Assembly (NCBI RefSeq): GCF_963583255.1 | Contig: NC_084815.1 | Span: 8,603,724 to 8,667,723, forward strand | Origin: Pyrus communis | Taxonomy: Eukaryota; Streptophyta; Magnoliopsida; Rosales; Rosaceae | Direction of reading: 5' to 3' | DNA: 64,000 nt | Shown here: piece after piece, positions 1-12,120 of the stretch | How the letters are laid out: each line of letters begins with the position of its first letter | Numbering within the stretch: position 1 is the first letter of the stretch | Notes under the pieces: model-generated | Told to the model about the DNA's origin: nothing | The model's database searches: none | What the model saw: the letters and a program-made list of their open reading frames with translations, nothing else | Position numbers and translations under genes: made by a program

Positions 1-1052
1 CCAGAGCCAAAAAGCCTTACCCTTTGCATTTGTATTGTAGGTTTAACCCCTTTGAGCCTTAGTTAGCCTAATTTTCTTTGTTAGCCACATTATCCTTACC
101 TAGCCTAGAATAGGACTATCCATACCCTTGTTCTTAAAGAATAGTGAAGCATGACTTAGAGGGAATTCCTTTTGATCTACAATTTGCAGAAAAATAAGTG
201 TGGGGGAAGGTTTTTCGTTGGAATTCTATGAGGTTGTACGTTTGTGTGCCAAAGAAAGAAAAGGGCACGGAAAAAAAAAGTGAAGAAAAGAAAGAAAAAG
301 AGTTGAAAATAAGCGAGAATGAACTCACAAGTATTGGTTATTGAAGAAAGGGTCCAAAAAGTTGAATATGGCCCTAAGTGGTGTGAATCTCCCTTGGACG
401 TTTAAAGTTGATTTCTGCATTCAAAAGTAAATTCTAAGTGTTTATTTCATTACTTTGCTTACTATTGCTTTAAAAACTTTTGTTTGTCCTTACCTTTCCT
501 TGTTAGCCAATACCTTAGCCCGTTACAACCCTTAGACTTCTATCTTGATTGTTATCTGTTTCAATATGTGGAGTTTAAAATTGGTACGAGCATATGGTAT
601 CCCTAGTTCTCTCGTCTAAGTAGTGGCATTCCATTTATGAGATCATATACATGCTGTATTAATAATTCCAGAAAGTGCCTTCTTTGTTAAAACATATGTG
701 AGTGCTAGTCTATATGTTTACATCAATCTTCCCACATATACTTAGTGTAGGGACTGTAGTTAGAAAATCTGTGTGAAAATAGAGAGTGTATCTGGTAAGG
801 AATTAAGTGAATTCTCTAAGGCATTTTACTACATTCAGAATGTTGTTTTAATTGATTAAATGCGAGATAGCGAGTAGTGACTGCGGTTAAGTGTATGCTC
901 AAGAGTAAGGGTAGCTAAAATCTGTGGGAGTAGTGATTTTTAACATGTCATGTTTCATTGGAAATCCCTGAGGCAATTGTTGGAAGGTTTAGGTTGTGTA
1001 TTGTTTGTTTTGTTTTGCTCGGGGACTAGCAAAAGCTAAGTGTGGGGGAATT
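1..1052 (+). mobile_element. 3' non-coding internal region of an Athila-like gypsy element (cut by window edge)
   Basis: No coding region is visible. The stretch aligns by eye with 56050-57122 of the complete element and with the reverse complement of 62123-63000: shared landmarks are 'tagcctagaataggac', 'gggtccaaaaagttgaatatggc' and the tail ending in the polypurine tract at 1039-1052, directly before the LTR. A second polypurine-like motif lies at 194-206. The rest of this element is outside the window to the left. Confidence 0.85.
1039..1052 (+). promoter_or_regulatory. Polypurine tract of the left Athila-like element
   Basis: A G-rich run (agtgtgggggaatt) ends exactly where the LTR begins with TGATAGGAGC. 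This is the position where plus-strand DNA synthesis is primed in LTR retrotransposons. The same motif sits directly before the LTR at 57123 and, on the minus strand, at 62123. Confidence 0.85.
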
Positions 1053-2938
1053 TGATAGGAGCATATTTATGCGACTTTGTTAGCTTGTTTCTTTGCATTT
1101 AGTAAGTTAGTTTCTATTTATTATAGTGATTTAAGTTATTTTTGTGTGTTTGTAGGTTTAAATGGCAAAAGAGGCAAGAAACTGCATTTTGGTGCATTTT
1201 TGAGCAATTTTGGGCTGGAATGGATAGCTTGCATATGGAGTAAGGTGGATGGACAAATTTGAAGTTCAAGAGAGGCTAGGAATGTGCTTAATATCTGGAA
1301 AAACAAATTTGGAAGCTTGGAAGATAAGGATTTAGCTATAAAGAAGGAAACATTATCCAAATTACCTTATATTATCCAAACTTATCTTATCTTATCATTT
1401 CCTAATCTTTTCCTACCTTGATTCTAGCAGCAAAGGGCACTCATTTTCAGATTAATTCACCTAAATATATGGTTCTAGAAGCCCTATCCTTGTCCTACAT
1501 TGGTGCCGCACCCTTTATCCCTTGTTCTTCTAGAAACCTACGACAATACCCTTTCTAGAAGGCCTTATCTGGTCCTATTTCTATGCCGCACCTATTCCTT
1601 CTAGATGGCCCATTTCTGCCGTGTAACCCTAACCTTTTCCCCCTAGGATTGTGCAATCATTTTCCTTTCAAAAATTGTGCATAACCCTAGGCCTATATAT
1701 ACATATTTCTGCTGCATAATTCATACGACACACATGAGAGAAATTCAGAAAAATACAAAGAGTGTGCCGCAGGTTTTTGAGAGTTTTTAGAGACTTGTGC
1801 CATGCAAGGAAGGAAGGAGAGGAAGAGTGTCATGCCTGCCACCATCCAAGGGAGTGCCGCTGCCTACTTTGGAGTGTTGGAGCGTTTCTGGGTTCTTTCT
1901 ATCCTTAGTTTTAGTTCGATGTTTATTTTAATTTGGTTTTCAATTATGATGAACATGAGGAACTAAATTCTTTTTAGTTAGAGGTGAATTCAACCATAGA
2001 CATATGTTTTATATGAATTGATTTCCTCTAGTTATTGTTTCGTAAAACATGAATGCAATTTACTTAACTGATTTATTGAGAACTTATTCTTGTATGTTGA
2101 TTAAGGATGCATACTTAGTTTGCATGCATGAATTTGATGCTAAAATATAAGGGAATTTCACCTAATCGTTATGAACTTATACTTACAAGTAGTAAAAGTC
2201 ACTTGTCATGATTGTGTTAAGTAAATTCTGGGCAAGAGTATCGTGCAGTTCATAGTTACAAATGCCTTGTCAATGCTTATGATTTTCATAGAACTTAATG
2301 ATCTTTGATATGTATCTCTATCATGCAGTTCATATAGGAAACTTGATAAGAATAATTTGATTGCGTCGCTGAGTCCAATTCAATGAATTTAGGAAAATTT
2401 GAAAGTTAATTTGTGCTTCTCACGATTAATTTGGGGCATTGTCATTCATTGTTTAAAGGAATAATAACTGGAAATCGATTTATGTTGCATAGTGTCATGT
2501 GTGGAGAAGGACCATCTAGCTAGCCTTTCACCCATTCACTCACCCAAATTCGTACCCTTTTACTTTGTTTCTGCAAGTTTGTTTGTTTTAAGTCTAAAAT
2601 TCTTCCAAATACCCCCTTAATTCTTATTTGTGTTAGTTTAGTTTAAATTCATCAGGATCTGTCCCCATTTAGTATTTTGAGTTTTTTTAGTTTAATTTTC
2701 ATCCAAATCACTTTCTAGTACCTATTTTGAGTCAATTTAACTTAGTTTGTGTGTTTTGAGTCTGTTTAGCTTATCTTGAGTTGTTAGAGTCTAGTTTTCT
2801 GTTTTTGAGTCTAGTTTAGTGTTTTAGAGTTTAAATTGTGTAGATTAGCATCCTTTCTAATCCCCGGTGTGGAACGATCCCTACTTACACATACTACAAT
2901 TATAGGGTTTAATTTGTATGTTATTTTATATCACATCA
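1053..2938 (+). mobile_element. 3' LTR of the left Athila-like element
   Basis: The LTR starts TGATAGGAGCATATTTATG and ends in ...TATCACATCA, about 1886 bp. It has a TATA-like box (tatatata) near 1694-1701 and the family-typical 3' end with 'ctaatccccgg' followed by 'gaacgatccctac'. Its start and end match the LTRs at 45163, 57123, 30719 and (minus) 62122. The 5' partner is off the window, so the target duplication cannot be checked; the right end is set by the TG...CA rule. Confidence 0.85.
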
Positions 2939-4212
2939 ATCAACACTCCTCAACGAAAAGATAGACGTTTTATCACCGGAATGAATTCCAACATTCGGAG
3001 AATGATAATCAATTGTGGAATCGGGTATGTAGAGCATTGGCTATAAATTTTACAGTTTTAAAATGACTCACACCTGCATACACGTGTCATATTCCAATAC
3101 TTTATGGATCATGCATTTGAGGTGTGACACTGCGTTCCGAGTTCAAACAGTTTCCCTCATTATTAGTGTAATAAAGAAAAGAAAACAAATATTTCCTCCT
3201 CATCATTTCCTGATCCAGATTCCATCCTTGTTACCCAACTCATAAACGAGGGATTTCCCAAAGTAGTTGATTAGATTATATTAGAACATCACTCAAGTTA
3301 AAAAAACAACTAAAGGGCAACTCCTAACCAACAAGATTCCCCGTTTTGTGAGTGTCAGAAGGGAACATCTATCGTACGCAAGCTTACTCTTACTTTGCAA
3401 ATAGGTTTTTTTTTCACAACTCAAACCCGTACTTTTTGGTTATAAAAGAGCAACCTTTCCGTTGCACCAAGCCTCACCCTAATGCTAAAAAAACAACTAA
3501 AGGACTTTAATGTGAAATTCCAATTAATTTACCAAATCCTTCAGAGAGAACTCAATCAGCCAACTTAATTCGTCTTCCACGCAAACATTTGAAGACGATC
3601 ACCAAACATTCAAGAGTACCACGAGGCGAAAACATACGTTTGGCTCCCAAATGAAAGCGTGTGTCAAAGTTGAGCCCATGGCCCCAAGAAATGCATCCGT
3701 GAGCGTTTGAACTCGAATTGAAAATTTCAAACATTTGCTCACTTTCTAGTAAACCGATCCCTTGGGTCTGATTTTTGAAGGCATTAGGCATACACGAGTT
3801 TTATGTTGCCTTCAGTATCCTTGAAAGAAGATTCTAACAAAACCTCATCTCTTTTGAAACTTTTTTCCAAAGTTGGTATTTCCAGGAAATATTAGTAGAA
3901 AAGAAATATACAAGGCAGGTTGACCTGAAAAACCTGAAGTCAGTTCTTTACAAATTGCCTACCCGGCGGCCAAGACAACTTAAATAGATGGAGACGGGAG
4001 AGGAAAATCATGACAAAACCATACATTCTAGTGACTGCAGTGCTGAAGAATCACAGAAGCGTCCATGATGTGGTGATTCTGTCATGGCCATGTACCTATG
4101 ACCTGTGCGCATTTCTGAAAGAAGCAAAACCTTTGGTCAGGTGGATTAATATTTTTCGACTGGTGGTATCTAAAAGTTTTCAATCAACTTGAGGCACCAT
4201 GCATTTTTTGTT
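2939..4212. other. Intergenic, downstream of MAP70; SINE-head remnant
   Basis: No supportable gene. On the minus strand at about 3407-3477 there is a tRNA-like SINE head: 'ggtgcaacggaaaggttg' resembles a pol III A box and 'gggtttgagtt' a B box, followed by an A-run (a T-run on plus). It looks like an old truncated Au-type plant SINE. The remainder is AT-rich with scattered short open frames that show no recognisable content. Confidence 0.45.
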
Positions 4213-4313
4213 TCATTTTATGCCGTCCAAGAACTGATCATGAACAGGAACGACAGACTCGCTGCACCAACTATTGCATCATTGTTAGGCCATTATAGAT
4301 TGTACACGACTAC

Positions 4314-7300
4314 TTACCTTGAAGAAAGTGTATGAGAACTATTTACTGCCCCCCGGGGAGCACTTAAGCGCCGTGTCCGCTGATCATGCTCCTTAGTGAC
4401 ACGCATAGAAGAGACTTCTTTTTCCATTGCAGCTACTTCTCTCCGCATCTTTTTGGCCTCGACCTCCATTGCTTTGTTAAGTGTATCCACCTTCTTTGCC
4501 AACATCTACACCAGAAACAAATTAAGAAAAACACAAAAGTGGGAAGTGGTTGCAAAATTAACGAGATATATCCTACTATCTAACCTCAATTGCATCATCC
4601 TTGTCTTTGAGGGTTTGATCTTTCTCATGGCAAGCTTTCCTCAAAGATACGACCTCTTTCTGTAACATATCATACAGTACTCCAGAAACATAATCCTCAT
4701 GTTCTCTCCTGGACTGTTCAGCCAAAGTTCCATTTGAGCTCTCCTCATGTCTACCTACTACCTCATTCATACAAGTCTGATCATGGGCACTGTTAGGCAT
4801 GCAGTCTTTCCCGGTTGCACCTGGGATTAGCTTATCTCTGTCTAGCAATCTACTACCACCATCAAACGATCTAGATGAAACTGTGGCTTGTTTCAATATT
4901 GCAGTGGCACTGTTGGAACGGTTGAAACCAGATTGTAAGTTTGATTTTGTCCTAGATAGATAGCCATTAGAGGACGATTTAGAAATGTTCTCAGCTCCAC
5001 CAAGAGACTGACGCCTTGAAGGCCTGTTGCTTATGATTTTTGCATCTGGAGCCGCACGCGATTTACCATTAGATGCTTTTAACTTATCCTCCAAAACCTT
5101 AAATCTCAATTGGTATTTTTCCTAAGAAATCAATAAATAATCAACTATTATGAAAAGGATTTAACACATTACAGATGAGAGTGTAAGCACAGACCAAACT
5201 CAAATAGTTAGCATACCTTCAATTGTGCTTCTGCCTTTGCAGTACGCTCAGCTACAGCCAGTTTGTCTCTAAGCTGTTGCATTTCTCCCTACAACAACAA
5301 AAAAAGGAAGTCAATTTAGATCTCAACTAACTGTTCATTATTTGTTTTCACTTTTCTCCCCATCTTTTGAAGGAAAATAAACCATCTTAGAATACCAGCA
5401 TGTGCACACACACATATATATCCAGAATCCAGATTGATACACAAGTGGACAAGAAGTCCACAATGAAAACAAAAACAACCAACCAAGACAACGGGAAAGT
5501 CCCCCTAAACCAAAGAACTAAACAAGGTAAATCCTTTAAATCTGAAGAAACCGAAGCCCAAACTATACACCCGAAAGAGTCTTGGCTTTTTTTCCCCTTT
5601 CCTGGTAATTTATGCTTCTCTATCACCATGCATCTTAGCAAAAGGTCAACAATAATCATTGCAGGTCATCTATGGTATGAGGTGATAGTTCTATATATTA
5701 AACCTCTTGGGTTAACATGCACATGAATACTAAGATGATCATTAACACTTGAATATTAAAAAAGATTCAATGAAAAAAATTTCCAATTCATTCTTTTCTT
5801 TTTGGGTAATGAATCATATGTTTCATATGTTAATTGCTAATCCCTATGCAGGTATGCAGTTGCCTCATCCAACATGACGCAGCAATTACCCTGTTAAATC
5901 CTTGTGGATGGATATCGAAGAGGTTGTGGCGGGATTCATACTTGAGATAATGCTTCATGAAGCACCTAAGCCCCCCCCATCATAAGGACAACCCCTTGGG
6001 TTAAGGATGCAATTTGTGATGATGAAACCAAATGACTATTTGTGTAAATTAAAGGAATTGTAGGCAAAGATCATGAGGTTACGTATTGAAGTCATAACAT
6101 GCCTGAAAAAATTTCCTTTCTTCAAGCCATTGCTTTACGGGCATGAGTTTGTCACTGGAGTCTTTCCAGTCATTTGCAACAACAGTGGCAACCCGATTTG
6201 CAGAGACCTTTGCACGAGCCACCTCCCGCTCCAATAGTTTTTTCTCCTCCTACGCAAGCTTGAATGTTAGAGGAAGTTTGCATTTGTGACAGACTCAGAA
6301 CAACTACAAAGTGATAAGCAAGTACTGGAGTTCCAAGAAATGGTTATTACATTCATCTCCTGCACTTTCCGCTGGTAATCACGCACAGCATTGGCAGCAG
6401 CTCCACCAGCTAAAACAGCCTCCTCAAGTTCTCGAACAGTTTGTGTCAGCTTCTCAACCTCAGCTACCTTCTGTCTGTGCATTTTGTCAAGTATCTTGTT
6501 CTCCTCCTGATAATGGATAAATTCATATTATGTAAAATGGTGTCCAACAGTAGTAAACACCCCTGGTACATTCCCTCGATCACACAAATTGCATGCAGCA
6601 GGAAAACTCTGAACACCATACAAACCTGGCATATTTCAATCTGTTTCATTAGCTCTTGGTTTTTGTTTTGCAGATCGTCAACCAAGGATGCTTTTGCCAA
6701 AGCAATCTGAACAGTTCTCTCGGTGTCAAGCAGAGCAGCCTCTTTGGATTTAGTAAGCCGATCAAGTGCTCTGTTGTCATCCTGCAACTTGGTTACCTAA
6801 AAAAACAATACATCCAGAAGTATAAAAAAATATAGCTCGTTTTAATTATTAATCCTTGTAAACAAAGGAGTCAATAGATCAATTAACAATATAGAAACCA
6901 AATACGTAATGAACACTCTATACCTCACATGTACAAACCAAATATGGAAGCAAAAATAGACACTCAAAACTGACAGGAATTCAACCCTATCTGTCTTTAA
7001 AACAAAATTAAAGGGGTCATATTGCAGAACGGAAGTATACCTCCTGCCTAGCAAGCTTAAGCTCTGCCTCCAGTGGAGCAATGATGGCTTCAATGGGTGG
7101 CATTTCATCATCTTTCTGTGCAGCGTGAACTCTTCGAAGTGTGGCTTCTGCTGCAAATTGCGCAGCCAAAGCTGCTTTTTTCTCATCATTTATTTTCTTA
7201 ATCTCAAGATTCTGCAAATCATAGTGTACTCAGTATATTGCAAGCAGAAAAGTTCAATGTTGGTTACAGAAGACAATACAATCAGGCAGCAAAGGAAACT

Positions 7301-9235
7301 ACAATTATTACCTTGCTTTCCAAAAGAGCTTCAGTTGCTTTAAGCTTTTCATCCACTTTGTTAAGTTCATCTGTCAACTGAAATTATTAACCAACAAAAA
7401 AAATTATCAGAAATTCCCATTTTTAATTGAACTTGAAATTTTCTCCTTATCGAAAAAGAAAAAAGAACTCAAAGCTTTCTCTCATCGACATAAAACGAAC
7501 CTCAACTTTTCTCCGTACCATGATTCAGTATCATTAAAGAGAGTAAATACTACAATAACTTATACTATTAATTGATCTCTCAAAATATCTTCTAAAAAAA
7601 TTCAGGACTCCATATATTGTTGACAGATAAAAGACCTCGCTAACTACTGGATCTCATCAAGCATCAAATAAAACTTGCTGGTCAATCCCAGACAATGGTT
7701 ATTGAAAAGAGTAAGATATTGACAAATAAAATTTAACATGATTTTTAATAATCTTGATATCTTTCCTAGATTGAAAAGCAGCTTTAAGATAAAGTTGCTG
7801 ATTAAGTTTTGCTTTGTAGCTACGTTAGATTTTTATTAGTTTCATTCTCGTAACCTGATTCTCGTGGACATCTCACTCACTGTTCGTTCTAGTCTGCATC
7901 TAAAAAATTGTTCCTTAACAAGATGAAGAATTTTGATAGTTTTGTAATCTATAATCATATCATTGAGAAGAAGACATCAATAAATATTGAACAGAACAAA
8001 ACTGAGATTAACAAAAAGACTAAGATTATGCAGTAAAGGAGTTCTTTTATTAAATTTTTATGAATAATATCTCCTCCAAGTGGATATGCAGGGATATTTT
8101 CAAAATTAACTACTCACTGTCAGTAGAAAATACATTAAACCTATTACATTTCAGGTTCTTTTATACTCACATTTTTATCACTGTGGCTAAAACTAAAACT
8201 ATAGGTTTTTAACTAGAAAGTTTAGGCCATGTATATGTAGCAAAAGGCAGGTGTTCTAGTCATCCACAGGTTTGTCTAGTGAAGCGGGCTGAATAATATG
8301 TTGTCATGATCACCATTTAAAGAAATAAAGCATAGATAAGTTGCAACAAACGAAAGTTACATCAAAAGACAAACATTAGAGGCTCAAAAACATCCATCCA
8401 CAATGTTAAGTACACATTACCTTGAAAGTTCTAGATAACACAATGTTTTTTTTTTTTTTTTTTTTTTTTGAACAAACGATATTATCTATACTAAGGGGTT
8501 GGGGGAGTGGGCTAATAGTCTCATAATAGGTTAGCAATAATGTGGTTCAAATTCTCCTTTGGCAAGAATCGAACTTAAGATATCTCACTTGCAAGTGAAG
8601 AGGAATACCACTAGACCGTAGTACTAAATGGCAGATAACACAATGTTAGAACAGAAAAATAACATTAGTCAAACAGCAATACTTCCAGAAAAGTTGACAA
8701 AGGTAAAAACCAATAAACGCTAGATAAAATTGCAGACTGAAGATTTCAACTTTTAACCATAAATAGACTTAAGATTAGCATCGAAGACTATCACATCTCA
8801 TATTTTTTGCACAGAAATCCAACTTACACACATATTCATGTTTATGGATATCGAACAACATTGCACAATTACAGTAACCAGACTCAGAACCAGTCGGTCA
8901 GAATGAAGTCCCACTTAACACAAACGACATACACATACTAAATAATTTGCACTAGTTAAAAAGAACTAGAATACAGTTTTTATATAACAATACTTTTATG
9001 GTCTCCCATTCCTTCATAATCTCTTAAGCATAGATTGATTAAGTCCAAAATTACCGTTTCATCAACAGAACATGTACAAACTACAAACATTGTTAGTAAG
9101 AACTTAGAAGAAACAACTTACGAACGAGTTAGTTGTCTGAAAATCTGTCTCATTCATATATTCTAGTATGTGTTGAATATACCACTAAGCAACAGTAATA
9201 TTCCTTTCTTTGATTATGCAAACTGGTATAAAATA

Positions 9236-9269
<34 letters not shown>

Positions 9270-9941
9270 CAAAGAATCCGATCGCTAATGACGAAAGAAG
9301 AAAAATGCGATGAAATTACTGATAAGTGGGAGCACAAAATAAATAGAGTACCTCTTCAACCGCCTTTTCTTTAAGGCGCTCTGAATTTCTTAAAGACTTA
9401 ATTTCCGCCACAGCATCTCCCAACTCCCTGTCTTTATCTGTGTAATTCCACTTCCATTCCATCAGTTTTTGTTTTTGATACAGAATTTAATCAATTATTA
9501 TATACTACATGAAAGGAAATTTAATTAAAATCAAGAAATGTATTTTTAGGAATATAATTAAATTTGATTTATCCTTTCTCCTTAGCTAGCAAATGCAAAC
9601 TTCGAAATTTAGCACGGAAGAAATCCATTCATTTATCCAAAAGATGAAACGAATTTGAATTCGATGAGATGAAAAAAATGCTGAGTTCAAATTTTCCGGG
9701 AAAATGGAGAGAAGAGATGCATACCTCGGAGGTCATTTTCGAGGCGGTTGAGCTCAACACGGACTGGATCGGAGCCGTGCATGAGAGTGACGATGTCATC
9801 GACATCGGAGGCGGCACGGGAGATTCCGGCGGAATAATTGGTCTTCTTGCGAGCCCTGAAGGAAGCGGAGGAGGTGAATGCGGGGGGCTTCGTCGGCGGT
9901 TCGTGTTCGCCGTTGCTAATGTGAGTAGTAGTGCTGGCCAT
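4314..9941 (-). CDS. Microtubule-associated protein 70 (MAP70 family)
   Basis: Plant-specific coiled-coil protein that binds cortical microtubules and takes part in cell-shape and secondary-wall patterning (family knowledge). Ten exons join in frame: 9941-9725, 9437-9352, 7377-7312, 7211-7041, 6796-6626, 6506-6351, 6249-6103, 5288-5217, 5121-4585, 4505-4314, giving about 604 aa, the usual length. Recognisable family blocks are DPVRVELNRLEND, AAEATLRRVHAAQKDDEMPP, LDRLTKSKEAALLD, AGGAAANAVRDYQRK, RPSRRQSLGGAE and AMEVEAKKMRREVAAMEKEV. The N-terminal ~70 residues are Ser/Thr-rich; most of the rest is heptad-like, with a low-complexity Ser/Asn stretch in exon 9. All introns are GT-AG except the one after exon 7 (6102-5289), which begins GC. 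The last exon ends SSR-stop, but the stop overlaps a strong donor (AG|GTAAGT), so a further exon is possible. Which MAP70 paralogue this is cannot be told here. Confidence 0.95.
6098..6103 (-). other. GC donor of MAP70 intron 7
   Basis: The exon ends ...TTT TTT CAG and the intron starts GCATGT; the acceptor is at 5290-5289 (TAG|GGAGAA). Using GC keeps the frame exactly (49 codons, then GEMQQLRDKL). The nearest GT, four bases further on, would break the frame. This fits a minor GC-AG U2-type intron. Confidence 0.85.
8448..8632 (-). mobile_element. tRNA-derived SINE in MAP70 intron 2
   Basis: On the minus strand the element begins GCCATTTAGTACTACGG, carries an A-box-like 'ggtctagtggtattcc' and a B-box-like 'agttcgattc', and ends in a poly(A) (T-run at 8448-8469 on plus). 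It is flanked by a perfect 15-bp target duplication, agataacacaatgtt, at 8433-8447 and 8633-8647. A second member of the family is at 11947-12120. It lies in the sense direction relative to MAP70. Confidence 0.9.
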
Positions 9942-10010
9942 TGAAATTGGGGAAGAAAAGATCTGGTGGTGCCAGGCTCATACGACGCCCTAAATTACAG
10001 GAACAGAAAG

Positions 10011-10096
10011 CTGCACAGAGAGAGAGAGAGAGTTTTAATTTACTACTCTTTTCTTCTATTCTATTCTATTCCTCTATAGGGAATTAGGGATGATAC
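10011..10096 (-). other. Possible 5'-UTR intron and CT/GA-rich leader of MAP70
   Basis: Upstream of the MAP70 ATG, minus-strand sequence reads CAAG|GTATCA at 10096 and ends in a CT-rich run, then GTGCAG|CTTTCTG at 10011. This would be an 86-bp intron in the 5' UTR. The flanking GA/CT microsatellites (10018-10033 and about 10100-10183 on plus) are typical of plant leaders and promoters. No clear TATA box was assigned. Confidence 0.4.
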
Positions 10097-10150
10097 CTTG
10101 CAGTGTCAGTAAGTCAGGAAGGAGAGAAGGAGAGAAGGAGAGAGAGAGAC

Positions 10151-10182
<32 letters not shown>

Positions 10183-10904
10183 GGGATTAAGGATCTAAGA
10201 TGGGGTTTAGGCGGGGTTTAAATGCAATAGAGAGAGTTGATAGAGTGTGGCGCTGTGTAGGGTTGTGAACTGCATCCGAATTTGTTTTTTTTTTTTTTTT
10301 TTAATATTTTAATTTCACAAATAGTCTTTGAAATTGACCTACACTATTAAGATGACTCTTAAAATTAAAAATCGATCAATGTAGTTCCTAAAAATGGGTG
10401 TCTCAAATCAATGTGGTCATTCTGCCACAATTATGTCAAAAATTATGTTATGTGTTAATGTGGCACATAATGGGCTCCATAATCATTTTCTTATCACAAA
10501 TGGTCCTTAAAATTGATCTCCACCATCAAGATGGCATTTGAAATTGAAAATCGATCAATGTAATCCTAGAAATAAGTGTCTCAAATACTCAAATCAACGT
10601 GGTCTTTCTGTTACAATTCTGTCAAATATTCTTTTATGTACAGATGTGAACATAAATGAGTCTTGCAAGTCTAATTAAATTAAAAATAAGCTAGAAACAT
10701 GTTTAATAATTAATTAAAAAAGTTGTCAACCCAGAAACCCAGTCCCACAATCACATCGATCCCAACCCATACTTCTCTATGTCCTTCTTTGGTAACATTT
10801 GTTGTCTATTCTCTAAAAAAAAAAATTGTCAACACACCCATCTTTATACCTTTCACCGAATTAGACCAATCGAGACCACCTTTGGTGATGGCTTGGATTA
10901 GCAA

Positions 10905-11030
10905 TGAATTCTGTGACATTACTATTAACATTAGGCAATTGACAGCCACACATCCTTAATCTTGGAGAGCTTGTTGGGTGCTCCCCCAGTGATGTTGGTG
11001 ATGCGGAAAATGGCGAGCTCAGCCTTGAGG
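10905..11030 (-). pseudogene. Captured fragment of ribosomal protein uL29 (RPL35)
   Basis: The minus strand translates to [32 protein letters not shown], which matches the middle of eukaryotic 60S protein uL29/RPL35, where [12 protein letters not shown] is highly conserved. A one-base shift near 10933 continues the match weakly (LIVMSQN for the family's LTVISQ-type segment). There is no start codon and both ends are missing. It lies in the core of the inverted-repeat element at 10310-11912, so it looks like host gene sequence acquired by a transposon. Confidence 0.75.
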
Positions 11031-11316
11031 TAATTCCATCGTACAAAAAGGATTTTGACAACTTTTTTAATTAATTATTAAACCCACATCAGCACATAAC
11101 AAAATTTTTGATAAAATTATGACGAAACGATCATATTTATTTGTGACACTTATTTCTAGGACTACATTGATCGATTTTTTAATTTCATAGACCATTTGTG
11201 ATAAAAACCCGTAATATCTTGTGGGACTCATTTATGTGTTACATCAATGTATAACAATTTTTTTTACAGAATTGTAATGGAATGACCATATTCATTTGCA
11301 ACACTTATTTTCAGGA

Positions 11317-11828
11317 GGGTAAACTACGGTTTGACCCCCTAAACTAATACCCTAGTTGAAATTGACCCCCTGAACTATTTTTTTTGGTAAATTAACCCCC
11401 TGAACTGTTTAAAATCAGCCAATTAATCCCTTATCGTAGATTCCGTCCACTATTCCATCAAATTCAAGGGCAAATTAATATTTTTATCATCAATTCTTAC
11501 CTGTCAGTTATAACCACCAATTAAATAATGACACGTGGATACAGAATAATTCAAAAACTTATAGCATAATAAGAAACATAAAGAAACCAAACGTTTGCAA
11601 CAGACCATTTCACATGTCAACATGTCATAATTTTATTGGTGGTTATAAGTAACATGTAAGAATTGATAATAAAAAGACTATTTTGCCGTTGAATTTGACA
11701 GAATAGTGGACAAAATCTAAGGACAAGGGGTTAATTGACTTATTCAAATAATTTAGTGGGTTAATTATAGTTCAGGGGGTCAATTTCAGCAAGTCTAATA
11801 CTTCAGGGTGTCAAATGACAATTTACCC
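11317..11828. mobile_element. MITE with 9-bp target duplication (Mutator-type)
   Basis: Terminal inverted repeats start GGGTAAACTACGGTTTGAC and end ...GTCAAATGACAATTTACCC. The 512-bp element is flanked by the 9-bp direct repeat ttttcagga at 11308-11316 and 11829-11837. A 9-bp duplication suggests a Mutator-like transposase supplied in trans. Removing it restores a continuous right arm of the surrounding inverted-repeat element, so it is the younger insertion. No coding capacity. Confidence 0.85.
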
Positions 11829-11946
11829 TTTTCAGGAACTGCATTGATCGATTTTTCATTTAAGGGACCATCTTGATGTATGGGTCAATTTAAGGGATCA
11901 TTTGTGATAAAAGCTCTTTTTCTTGTTCCAATAATTTAGTCAACTT

Positions 11947-12120
11947 TTTTTTTAACAAACAATACTATTTATACTAAGAGAGGGAGGGGGGGTTGAGGAT
12001 GGCTTAGTCTCATAATGGGCTAGCAATAATATGGTTTAAGTTTGCCTTTGGTGAGAACCGAACCTAAGACCTCTCACTTACAAGTGAAGAAGAATATCAC
12101 TAGATTATAGTACTAAGTGG
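11947..12120 (-). mobile_element. tRNA-derived SINE, second copy
   Basis: Same family as 8448-8632: on the minus strand it starts GCCACTTAGTACTATAATC, has a B-box-like 'ggttcggttctc', and ends in a T-run on plus (11943-11953 area). The flanks are near-identical direct repeats caataattYagtcaactt at 11929-11946 and 12121-12138 (one mismatch). The body has diverged more than the first copy's, for example in its G-rich middle. Confidence 0.85.

Larger units (their letters stand above)
10310..11912. mobile_element. Inverted-repeat element with duplicated arms (MULE/foldback-like)
   Basis: The left arm (about 10310-10690) and right arm (about 11055-11316 plus 11838-11912) are imperfect inverted repeats built on 'tcacaaatggtcc...aaaatcgatcaatgtagt'. 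Each arm holds two tandem copies of a roughly 210-bp unit. An inner inverted repeat (ttaataattaattaaaaaagttgtcaa near 10700-10730 against 11050-11080) closes the arms round a roughly 320-bp core. The core carries a ribosomal-protein fragment, and the right arm is split by a MITE at 11317-11828. Superfamily is uncertain because no target duplication was found at the outer ends. Confidence 0.6.

Noticed and set aside
3552..3791. 79-aa minus frame
   Set aside because: No recognisable domain and no supporting neighbours; likely chance.
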